Origin: Nemertoderma westbladi
Lineage: Eukaryota > Xenacoelomorpha > Nemertodermatida > Nemertodermatidae
NCBI GenBank assembly: GCA_032718475.1
Contig: JAUCBJ010002940.1
Coordinates: 1 to 61,217, forward strand
Direction of reading: 5' to 3'
DNA: 61,217 bases
In this document: positions 10,485 to 18,262 of the stretch, piece by piece
How the letters are laid out: every line of letters starts with the position of its first letter
How positions within the stretch are numbered: the stretch's first letter is position 1
The notes under the pieces: model-generated
Told to the model about the DNA's origin: nothing
Databases searched by the model: none
Seen by the model: the letters and a program-made list of their open reading frames with translations, nothing else
Translations under genes and position numbers: made by a program

Positions 10485-11350
10485 CACCCTCCACCGCATA
10501 TTAACTTAAGTGTTATAACAGTGCGACCTCCGCTAAAATTAATTAATTCGCCTTGTCCATCACGTAAAGTAATTAAGATTGTTTTTAGTTTTTTATTTAA
10601 CAACGGGTAATAGCAAATGCTCTCGTATTCGTGATTAATATATTTTCGATTTAATTGCGTTAAAGGGCAGGTTCTTAAGAGCGTCGCTAAAGCGTCACCA
10701 ACAAATGAGCTCTTAATAATATCTGTATATATAAAGATAGTGTCTTTATTACGTGTTATATTCGTGGGAGCTGGAAAATCTAAAATGTCAATTTCCGAAA
10801 TTTTTGGTCCGCTATAATTTAAAATTAATATCGGCTGTTCTATATTGCTTAATTCATCTACTGTAGTGGTACTGTATATATCCCAATTCGGAATACCTGG
10901 ATGATTCCGATCCAATAACGGTTTTAAGCCTAGAATTTGTATTAAATCACCACGTAGACTTATTTGTATTTTTTTCAACTTTTTAGGAAATTTAAATTTA
11001 ATTCTAGAATTATTTGTATTAAAAATGAATTCGAAATCTCTATATTTCGCTTCAGAATTAAACAGTTTATTTATATCATCAATAATCACTTGAATAGAGC
11101 TATGCATACCAGGAAATAAACTATATAATTTGGCATCTTTTGCATCTACCCCGATTGACAGCGAGATTTGAGTTTGCAGTGTAATATTACTGTATGTTGC
11201 TTGGTATTGTAGCTCGGCAAGCCCAATTTTAGCGTTTGGACCAATATATAATTCTTCGGCTAAATCAACAGTAAACTCACTAGGATTATTATTGGGGTAA
11301 GTGTTTAATGAGCTATCTGAAAGTAGAGTGATATATGTATCTGTGGCCAT
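10484..11350 (-). CDS. penton-like minor capsid protein, first paralog
   Basis: An intact 288-residue ORF. It opens with DTYITLLSDSSLNTYPNN and then ELYIGPNAKIGLAELQY, the pattern of the penton-like/minor capsid family in polinton and adintovirus elements. The C-terminus has DTIFIYTDIIKSSFVGDA, LLRTCPL and a final ITLRDGQGELI...VITLKL, a signature shared with the next gene downstream. The ATG at 11350 is preceded by an AAT trinucleotide run. The TGA stop overlaps the start of the second paralog, suggesting coupled expression or a recent tandem duplication. Assignment to vertex protein is by family resemblance only. Confidence 0.72.
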   Translation of the reverse strand: MATDTYITLLSDSSLNTYPNNNPSEFTVDLAEELYIGPNAKIGLAELQYQATYSNITLQTQISLSIGVDAKDAKLYSLFPGMHSSIQVIIDDINKLFNSEAKYRDFEFIFNTNNSRIKFKFPKKLKKIQISLRGDLIQILGLKPLLDRNHPGIPNWDIYSTTTVDELSNIEQPILILNYSGPKISEIDILDFPAPTNITRNKDTIFIYTDIIKSSFVGDALATLLRTCPLTQLNRKYINHEYESICYYPLLNKKLKTILITLRDGQGELINFSGGRTVITLKLICGGG

Positions 11351-11610
11351 TATTATTATTATTATTTAAGCTCTCTCTCTACTTGACTCCATTGTACATA
11401 CAGTACAGTATAATGTTAAATTATAGACATCTGTGACCACGTTCATTGTCGCATCTTCTACAGTATATGCGCGGGATCAATATTTTACTGGCTTTATTGG
11501 CTTTATTTAAAACGGATGAACTATAGATATAGTAATAGCATTCGAGTTAATATTGATTAATTACGGTCATATGCGACCAAAATGAATTAATATACAGTAT
11601 AAACCTAAGC

Positions 11611-12699
11611 TTATTGAATATGCTGTACCCACGACTGTTTCTTGGATCCGATGAATCGGACTAAATATTCTTTCTTCCCATTGCGTACACGTACTTTAAG
11701 TTTGCCAATATTTTTATCAATTGCTAGATAAATATTACTATTCGGGTGGACCTTTTGGAGTTCGTGAGAATAAAATGAGCCATTTATTATAGCTCCAGCG
11801 CTGTCCTTAATATCGAACATTACCGCAGGTACTCTATCCAACCTGACACGATGAATAATAAATAATTCACGTGTCCATTGTTCTCGATAGCCTTTAGCAA
11901 AAGCAGTACGAGCGATAGATAATCATACTGTATCTCCAACTTTAAATTTTATTTTCTTATGATTAATCTGTCTATATTTCCCATATATTCTATTCATTAA
12001 TTCAGTTTCATTAAATTTATTAACTTCAATAGGTGTCATTTTTATTGTCCTATGATATGACCTATTATAAGCATAAATGAGCTTTGGTAAAATTTTAATC
12101 CAAACATTATTTCCTCGTTGTGTAAAAATTTTGAACATCTTTGTTTTTAATGTTCTATTGAATCTCTCGACAATAGCCGCCTTATTCACAGAATACATTA
12201 TGTAATACTGTATACCTAACGTATCTAAATATTTTCTTACAGATTTATTTAGAAACTCAGACCCTTGATCAGTCGCGATTCTGTTTGGTTTTCCTTTCTG
12301 GAATATTTTTTGCAATATACTAATAATTTCAATACCAGTTTTTGTTTTCATACCATAGCCAAAGGCAAGCCTGCTAAAGGCATCAATACATGTTAATATA
12401 TAGTTATAATTATTATTTTGCGATTTATATTGCTGCATATCCACCAGATCTATCATATATATATCTTTTAAACCTCCCATAAATATTTTAGATGTTGGAT
12501 AATGATGTCTACGTGGAGCGTGAAGGGTGTATGTCTTTTGCCCGCTCAACCATTTCTGGGCTTGTGCTGGTTTGATGTTTGCAGCTTTTGCTAATTTTGC
12601 AACACTTGCAAAACCCGCGGGGGATGATGGATCTAAATAAATTCTTAACAGTTTTTTGTCTAAGCTTCGGCTTAAAATCGGTTTCATCTTGCGAGGCAT
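11611..12699 (-). pseudogene. retroviral-type DDE integrase with chromodomain-like tail, one in-frame stop
   Basis: Integrase that would insert the linear element into host DNA. Residues 1-70 form a helical N-terminal region ending in QKTYTLHAPRR, typical of polinton integrases. The rve catalytic core shows D84 (YMIDLVD), D144 (ATDQGSEF) and E178 (VERFNRTLK). An in-frame TGA at 11923-11925 after KVGDTV cuts the ORF at 258 codons. The same frame continues through 11841-11611, whose end (KKEYLVRFIGSKKQSW) looks like a chromodomain or SH3-like fold, as found at the C-terminus of this integrase family. The single stop is compatible with a C-to-T change at a CGA codon. Confidence 0.92.
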
Positions 12700-12750
12700 C
12701 TTTTCGACAACCGCAAGTAATATGTATATTCAAATCTCTTATAAAGGGCA

Positions 12751-12921
12751 TCACCGTAAGAACAACTGAAATTTTTTAATTATTTTCTTTGAAGTTGATG
12801 TTTTAAAGGGTTTTCTTTTTGTAGTATTTACTCTAGGTATATCTTGTGGTTTTAAATCAGTAGCTAACGGTTTACTCGATACTAAATATAATTTTCTAAA
12901 TGTTACTCCTGTTTTAACCAT
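12751..12921 (-). CDS. small basic protein, 56 aa
   Basis: A short ORF that fits tightly between its neighbours: its ATG at 12921 lies just after the stop of the 127-aa gene (12924). It is rich in Lys/Arg (about a quarter of residues), with a basic C-terminal half containing KRKPFK and SKKIIKK. Composition suggests a nucleic-acid-binding or core peptide. No family is recognised. The case rests on spacing and composition. Confidence 0.45.
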   Translation of the reverse strand: MVKTGVTFRKLYLVSSKPLATDLKPQDIPRVNTTKRKPFKTSTSKKIIKKFQLFLR

Positions 12922-12923
12922 TA

Positions 12924-13307
12924 TTACCATCCGCGGTTAATTTTTTTCGCAATAGCTGCTCCAGTGGCGGCGGCACCGGCACTCGCGGCGAGTTTCGCAC
13001 CAATGCCGAGTAAGGGTATTAGAAACGGTAGTATACCTCCAGATTGATTGCTTAACTTTTTTCTGTAACTTGATATATTTTTTGTTTTACGGTTGAGTGA
13101 TTTCAATACCTTCTTATAGCGGCAAATATTTCTAAATGAATGAGGGGATAATTGTACGTTACCTTTTAGAACATTTAATGCAGTATTTACAATGAGCCGT
13201 ATTAATTCGTTACTCGCGGTATGGTTAATAAAATAAGTTCTTTGTTGAGGGATAGCGCTGCGTAGAAATTCCAGTTCGTTACGATATTTCTGCACAAGTC
13301 TATTCAT
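12924..13307 (-). CDS. conserved adintovirus-type protein with Gly-Gly site and hydrophobic tail
   Basis: 127 residues, intact. The N-terminal half (KYRNELEFLR ... NTALNVLKGNVQLS) and the Lys/Arg-rich middle (residues 61-86) match, from memory, a small protein repeatedly found next to packaging ATPases in adintovirus-like elements of invertebrates. After SGG (G90-G91) comes a hydrophobic, Ala/Gly-rich tail (residues 92-122) ending with KK. A Gly-Gly followed by a hydrophobic peptide suggests that the protease releases a membrane-active or core peptide. That function is inferred. It lies 37 bp downstream of the ATPase stop. Confidence 0.72.
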   Translation of the reverse strand: MNRLVQKYRNELEFLRSAIPQQRTYFINHTASNELIRLIVNTALNVLKGNVQLSPHSFRNICRYKKVLKSLNRKTKNISSYRKKLSNQSGGILPFLIPLLGIGAKLAASAGAAATGAAIAKKINRGW

Positions 13308-13344
13308 TGTTGCAACATTATTGAAAATTGTTACAAAATATTAA

Positions 13345-14025
13345 TTATTTATTATTATTATTATTATTATTTTCGCTACGTTTATAGTCAATGTAATTTT
13401 TAATATAACAATTATGATTACGAAATATATCCGATCTAAATCTTAAATGTTCGGGTGTTTCCTGTCGTAAATCAATTAAGAAATGCGAAAATGGTTCAAT
13501 AGTTGCATCTTGATAGGAATCAACTAAAAATTTGGTCTGCCCTGGTAACATCTGCTTCGCGAAATTTAAAACCGATAAACTGTCTCGCGGATTTTTCATT
13601 AATACTAAAGTATGGCTATTAATTGATCTTGTGCGGTTATGCTTCCCACCGTAAAACATGTTTTGCGTTATAAAACAAATAAATATATTGGAATGATGAG
13701 CTACCTTAGTAAACAATACAGTTAAAGCTGTACTGGACTCAGTTTCTGTTAATAAATTATCTATAATTAATAAATCTCGACTATTCACTAAACTATCTAT
13801 ATTTTCAGGCAAACCTTTGTAAAGGTGAGTAATACCGGGAATAGTCGGGGGATTGCTCCCGTAACAATACAATACTCGCAAGGGGGCTTCGTTCAAACAA
13901 CCATTCTTGTGTTTAATTAAATTACTGACAAACGTTGACTTTCCAGAACCAGATGGCCCAGAAATTATCATACTCGTTCCCATTTGAAAGTTTAAATTAT
14001 ATGGACCTGAATTAAAGTCAGCCAT
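13345..14025 (-). CDS. A32/FtsK-HerA-type genome packaging ATPase
   Basis: 226 residues, intact. Walker A is GPSGSGKST (residues 23-31). Walker B is DLLIIDN with D89. A conserved TQNMFYGGKHNRTRS segment (about 118-133) and LVLMKNPRD (about 138-146) follow, as in poxvirus A32-like ATPases of polintons and adintoviruses. The expected role is ATP-driven translocation of viral DNA into capsids. The ATG is preceded by an AAT trinucleotide run, and the C-terminus ends in a poly-Asn stretch encoded by the same trinucleotide, showing microsatellite growth at both ends. Confidence 0.92.
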   Translation of the reverse strand: MADFNSGPYNLNFQMGTSMIISGPSGSGKSTFVSNLIKHKNGCLNEAPLRVLYCYGSNPPTIPGITHLYKGLPENIDSLVNSRDLLIIDNLLTETESSTALTVLFTKVAHHSNIFICFITQNMFYGGKHNRTRSINSHTLVLMKNPRDSLSVLNFAKQMLPGQTKFLVDSYQDATIEPFSHFLIDLRQETPEHLRFRSDIFRNHNCYIKNYIDYKRSENNNNNNNK

Positions 14026-14347
14026 TTATTATTATTATTAAGATATATCAATAATACAATATAATATAATATAAATATCAATATCAATAAACCATCACCA
14101 TTACTATGTATATAACAATAATTGAGGCAACTACAATATTAGAGTACTGTATATTTAATTAACATATGACGCCGCTACAGTATGTGACGCTCGCTACAAC
14201 AAAAGGTGCTATTTCCAATTATAGTATAGACTGATGTAATTTCAAGCATGGTGAGCATCTTTATACGCAAAATAATGATAGGTAACATCGGCGGTTTGGA
14301 AATCACTTCCCGAGAATTTCGCGCTAATGATTTTTTTATGTTCGCTG
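14026..14347. other. AT-rich spacer upstream of the ATPase gene
   Basis: About 320 bases with TATAATATAA-type runs close to 14050-14090. A 67-codon minus ORF (14175-14378) overlaps the end of the RING gene and has no recognisable motif; I do not call it. A promoter for the ATPase could lie here. Confidence 0.45.
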
Positions 14348-14695
14348 CTAAAAAAAATAAGAAATATAGTAGCAACACCGTCGTACTACATTTCTATAAA
14401 AAATATTCTCCAATATTGTAAATAAATCTCCCGGATCATTACTTTCCGCAGAAATATAAGTTATATTTTGAAGCTCTTTCCAATAATAGGGTTGATAACT
14501 TGCCAACTTTATATTAAACTTAGATATGGGTGCGCGACAAATAGGACAAATTTTAGAACAATAATTATTCATTTCGGAATATTGTACAATACATTGTACA
14601 CAAGTTGCATGTTTATTTTCACATTTATAATAATCTCGATGTTGTTGCAATAACTTAGAATAGCAAACTGGACATTTTTCATTTAAAATATCCAT
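14348..14695 (-). CDS. RING-finger protein
   Basis: 115 residues. C8-x2-C11, C25, H29, C32-x2-C35 and C50-PI-C53 form a cross-brace RING-type zinc-binding domain (CPVC ... CENKHATC-x2-C ... CPIC). The remainder (residues 57-115) has no recognised domain. A viral E3 ubiquitin ligase acting on host factors is the usual inference for such proteins. It lies upstream of the ATPase in the minus block. Intact. Confidence 0.78.
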   Translation of the reverse strand: MDILNEKCPVCYSKLLQQHRDYYKCENKHATCVQCIVQYSEMNNYCSKICPICRAPISKFNIKLASYQPYYWKELQNITYISAESNDPGDLFTILENIFYRNVVRRCCYYISYFF

Positions 14696-14864
14696 TTTTC
14701 CAAATTTTAAAGTAAATTGAAAATAATTACCTCAATACACAACAACAACAACAACAAACAAATCTGTTATACTGTATATACAATTACTACTACAATTTTC
14801 GATTATTTAAAAACATTAAAATTTTATAAATAATCATAAAATGTTTATAATATAGAGGGAAAAG

Positions 14865-15308
14865 TCAAGAATCAATGATATTATCAACATATTCAACATT
14901 ATCTGTTGATTCTTCAGGTTCGACAAAGGATTCTTTTGAAATCATTACAATAAAGAAAGACATAATTTCGTAGGGGGTATGCCGATTTAGCCGTATTTCA
15001 AACTTTTCACCAGCTTCGTTGTATTGTGTAATAACAATAAACCCCTCTATCATGGATAATAGTAAGATGTTGATTAATTTTCCCTCATGCTCAACTTTCA
15101 GGTTGTAATCTAAGAGATGAATACTATTATCAAAAGCATCAATATCAATTGAGCTTAAACCTTTCCTGGCTTTTTCAGAAAACTCAATTTTATATTTATC
15201 ATCTCCCTGACGGTAAATTGTATAATCAATAACAATATAGGCTTGACCATCTTCTGCAAAAAATGAATGCCTTACTATTGGCATAACCATATCGGAATCA
15301 GAAGACAT
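14865..15308 (-). CDS. hypothetical protein, 147 aa, first gene of the minus-strand block
   Basis: Not recognised. It opens with acidic/Ser residues, then alternating hydrophobic segments (AYIVIDYTIY, LINILLLSMIEGFIVITQY, EIMSFFIVMI) suggesting a small mixed alpha/beta domain, and an acidic tail with EPEESTDNVEYVD. No signal peptide or metal cluster is seen. The segments are too polar between strands for an obvious membrane protein. The ORF is intact, and the upstream 15309-15360 is AT-rich and may hold its promoter. Confidence 0.5.
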   Translation of the reverse strand: MSSDSDMVMPIVRHSFFAEDGQAYIVIDYTIYRQGDDKYKIEFSEKARKGLSSIDIDAFDNSIHLLDYNLKVEHEGKLINILLLSMIEGFIVITQYNEAGEKFEIRLNRHTPYEIMSFFIVMISKESFVEPEESTDNVEYVDNIIDS

Positions 15309-15984
15309 TATTTAATTTATTTTATTGTAAATCAAACAAACAAAGTAAAAACTTTTAAACTAAAACCATTACAAATGATTAATTGTGATTAAAGCAAGAG
15401 ATTATATATATAAGATATTTTCGAAAATAATACAGGTCTTAAACTGAGAAATAGCCTAAATTCGGATTATTGATTGGTTGATTAGCTGGTAGGGAAATGC
15501 AGTTTAAACAAAAATTATTGCGTAATAATAATCACTAATGCTTGTATACGCGTAGCTGGAACGGAATGGAATTTCATGTATCATACTGGGAGGTTGGTGA
15601 CAGCCGTCGAGGAGTAGCGCTAGCTAGCGGGGGCTAAATCGTTGAGTTGGCAATCGATATAATATAATATAATATCGAGGGTATATGCGTGTAGTTGGTG
15701 GCCACGTCGTCGTTGTTGTCATCATATACAGTATACAGCGGTGGTGATGATGTGGCGAAAAGGTGAATAACATTAGGGTTATTAGTTAGTTAGTCAGTAG
15801 TCGAGTTAGGCTACGCTACGCTACGATTGGTTGATGGCAACTGCCGATCGATGGATGGTGGTGACAGATGTGGCGCGCACCGCAATTTAGCACCGGAATT
15901 TGGCATTTTTTAATAGCCCTCCGAATGGAATGTGCATAGCCCAGGCTTAGGGAGGACTATGGTGAGGGCCATGCTTTATCTACT
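15309..15984. other. right flank of the viral element
   Basis: No credible ORF. Composition changes around 15,550 from AT-rich to more GC-balanced sequence with TAGC/GCTACG repeats, which may mark the transition to host DNA. I could not find a terminal inverted repeat partner in the window. Confidence 0.4.
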
Positions 15985-16072
15985 ACTGTTGTGGCGGTGC
16001 AATTTTGTTGACAAGCCGGCACAGCATTCTTAAAAATGCAGCTGCAATGCAGCATGCCGATCCTAGTAGTTG
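15985..16072 (+). mobile_element. 5'-truncated 3' end of a non-LTR retrotransposon
   Basis: Matches the 3' terminal 90 bases of the element copies at 36815-38719, 38721-39486 and 32357-33488 (shared GACAAGCCGGCACAGCATTC and a CCGATCCTAGTAGT end). Only the last part is present, as expected from 5' truncation during target-primed reverse transcription. Confidence 0.8.
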
Positions 16073-16401
16073 TATGTGTATAATTATGTATATGTATTTT
16101 GTATTTTGTATAAATTTGGGGGGGGGGGGGGTCCAGGTACCTGAATAACGACGCTATATTCCAGGACATGGTGTAGTAGTGTAGGCCTACTCATCAAGGT
16201 ACGAGGATGTTTCACTTACAGAATCGGTCAAATATTTTGTACATGGATAGCTATTATAATCAATAATTGTAATAGTAATATATAATAATTGTGTACAATA
16301 TGTGCATACCCATACCTATACCCATAGGTCTTCTTCATGAGTATAATTTTAAAGATGGAATAATAAGGAAATCATTGATAATTTACAATTGTTTATTGCA
16401 G

Positions 16402-17274
16402 ATTTTCGTATGACCAGGTACCTTCCGACCAGGTACCTTCCGACCAGGTACCTTCCGACCAGGTACATTCCGACCAGGTACCTTCCGACCAGGTACCTTC
16501 CGACCAGGTACCGTCTATTCCGGCACCACCACCAGGAACATCATCCAACACCATCAATAATGATTTGGCTAACAACATTTCAGAAGACGTTCTCAGGGAC
16601 ATGGAGAACCTAAAACGCGACTCTTCTCTGCGTCTATCCGCTTCTCCCCTTTCCATGACGCCATCGTACGAGCGTTGCCTCGACAGTCTACACCACACCT
16701 CCACGCAGTCGATAGGGAACCGACACGCGGAATCACTAACCCACACCTCCACGCAGTCGATAGGGAACCGACACGCGGAATCACTAACCCACACCTCCAC
16801 GCAGTCGATAGGGAACCGACACGCGGAATCACTAACCCACACCTCCACGCAGTCGATAGGGAACCGACACGCGGAATCACTCACCCACACCTCCACGCAG
16901 TCGATAGGGAACCGACACGCGGAATCACTCACCCACAACTCAATCGTTCAACGGATGTCCAAATTGTTAGTATTAATCAATTTTCTGACATGTGAAATAT
17001 TTATTTATTTGATCAGGTTGTGCCATAGTTCTATATCTTTTACTTCAACGCTGTAGTTTTTAAAAATCACGTCACAAAGTAGTAATTATGTCATTATTAC
17101 CTTGTCAATCATTGACTTCCTCGCAGAAATGCGGACCTTAAGGCGCTTGCGGAAGAAGCTCCCACGAATGAGGTATGGAGAGAGTCGTCACAGGTTTCCA
17201 TGGATACCACAACATGCAGCTCTTGCGAAACGGCAGTATCATTGGGTGACGATTTGGACCATCGCAAACCGTAA
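16402..17274 (+). CDS. last two exons of an unrecognised host gene with in-frame peptide repeats
   Basis: Exon A spans 16402-16965: the acceptor AG ends at 16401 and the donor GT is at 16966. Exon B spans 17127-17274: the acceptor CAG ends at 17126 and it closes with TAA 17272-17274. Phases match (2-base overhang, then 1 base), giving one open frame. Exon A encodes seven copies of DQVPS, a Pro-rich linker, an acidic helix (DLANNISEDVLRDMENLK), a Ser-rich segment and five copies of a 16-residue unit (HTSTQSIGNRHAESLT). Exon B encodes about 49 residues including NADLKALAEEAP. No family is recognised. Earlier exons were not found to the left. Partial inverted copies of both exons occur at 33489-33545 and 34270-34360. 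Confidence 0.55.
16412..16516 (+). repeat. 15-bp tandem repeat, 7 copies, encoding DQVPS
   Basis: Seven adjacent copies of a unit containing GACCAGGTACCTTCC, with one unit carrying CATTCC. The period is a multiple of three and in frame with exon A. Confidence 0.9.
16694..16933 (+). repeat. 48-bp tandem repeat, 5 copies, in exon A
   Basis: Five nearly identical 48-bp units starting CACACCTCCACGCAGTCG. Reading frame is kept, adding a 16-residue Thr/Ser/His-rich unit per copy. High identity indicates recent expansion. Confidence 0.92.
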
Positions 17275-17648
17275 ACTCTGATAGACTGTTTACATGTCTG
17301 TGTGGCCTTTTGGGGCGTACGTGTAGTTATTTACATGCTTATAGATGTGTGCCTGCAATCGGATCCTTTATATAAATTTATTATAATGATGTTTAAGAAA
17401 CTGAATTTAACTGTGAATTTGATAGCTTTCTATTAATGCAACTCAGTATGGTCAAGGTTAATTCAAGGTTCAAAACTAATTTCCCATAACTTAAAACATA
17501 ACAACTCGTTCCTGGGGGCCTTCGCGCAGCACGAATTATAAACATTAAAAATTTCCGTAGCAGTACATTTAGTGCAATATTTAAACGAAATTCCTGGTTA
17601 CAACTACTGTATGCCATAATGTGTGCCATTCACTAAATCAAACTGCAC

Positions 17649-18262
17649 CTCTTTCGGCATCTTTGTAATTGAGAGATGTAGTTTCCCAATACGATAACTT
17701 TCATTTCAATGTTTCAATTTTCAATTTTCCATCTCTCTATATATAACAGCTAATAATGCTGGGTTGTTTTGTAATTATAACGTCCCAAAGAAAGTCACTA
17801 AATATAACTGTAAAACAATAAATGGAGAGGCTTTGTAACCAATGTAATGCACCTTGAGGCGCCAATTTATAAATAAAATGTAAAATTTACCTGAATTTGA
17901 AATTATTCAAAAACAATAATTAATTATTTATTACAGTAATTAATTCCCTTTTGTTTGAGATAATAGTACGGATTTAAATGATATAAAATTTAAGAAAAAT
18001 ATAATAATAACAGCACCAACTTATAGTCCAATACATTCACAAAAATAAAAATGTTATTTACAAAAGTTTGACTGAGTTTGAATCTTCACTTCTTACTCCA
18101 GCGTCGTTCGCCTGTAACGCTATTGTATTCATATTCTTTGCCAGTAACTGAAAAATAATATTGAAATAATTAACTAACATTATCATATAATTTTATAAAC
18201 ATATAAATTTATGTAATTCTAAACATTTTATGAAACAATGATATTTGTAACACGTGTTCTAC
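17649..18262 (-). repeat. duplicate of the cadherin gene's terminal exon and 3' UTR
   Basis: About 600 bp nearly identical to 35860-36460 in the same orientation. Shared landmarks run from CTCTTTCGGCAT through the exon to the sequence after TTTATAAACATATAAATTTATG. It contains an intact acceptor, coding segment, stop and a TTTATT (AATAAA on minus) about 160 bases after the stop. Confidence 0.88.
18086..18147 (-). CDS. second copy of the cadherin gene's last coding exon
   Basis: Identical to the exon at 36279-36340: acceptor CAG (18150-18148), then a WW-like peptide ending RRWSKK and TGA at 18088-18086 when entered in the phase left by the upstream cadherin exon. It could be an alternative terminal exon about 18 kb further from the gene body, or a dead duplicate. 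Confidence 0.6.

Larger units (their letters stand above)
1..15400. mobile_element. Maverick/Polinton (adintovirus-like) integrated element, decayed
   Basis: The gene set is diagnostic of this class: protein-primed family B polymerase, DDE integrase, A32-type packaging ATPase, adenain-type protease, hexon-like capsid protein and penton-like proteins. A plus-strand replication block (16-5693) faces a minus-strand integration and morphogenesis block (15308-6725). Terminal inverted repeats were not found. The left end may lie outside the window, and the right end is placed only by the last viral-type gene at 15308. Four large genes carry lesions, so this copy is a genomic fossil. Boundaries are approximate. 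Confidence 0.93.

Noticed and set aside
14865-15308. PC4-type ssDNA-binding coactivator for the 147-aa protein
   Set aside because: The basic beta-hairpin and the KGISL-type motif expected for PC4 are not convincingly present.
1-16200. Terminal inverted repeats of the viral element
   Set aside because: Searched by eye at 1-16 and 15.3-16.2 kb without finding a matching pair; the left end is probably outside the window.
16393-16938. Minus-strand 181-codon ORF and plus ORFs in other frames over exon A
   Set aside because: Shadows of the 15-bp and 48-bp repeats. Only the frame that joins exon B in phase and ends at a natural stop is kept.
18058-18147. Alternative reading of the duplicated exon in phase 0, open to TAA at 18058
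   Set aside because: The upstream tail exon leaves one base, which selects the frame with the WW-like ending; the phase-0 peptide has no recognisable feature.
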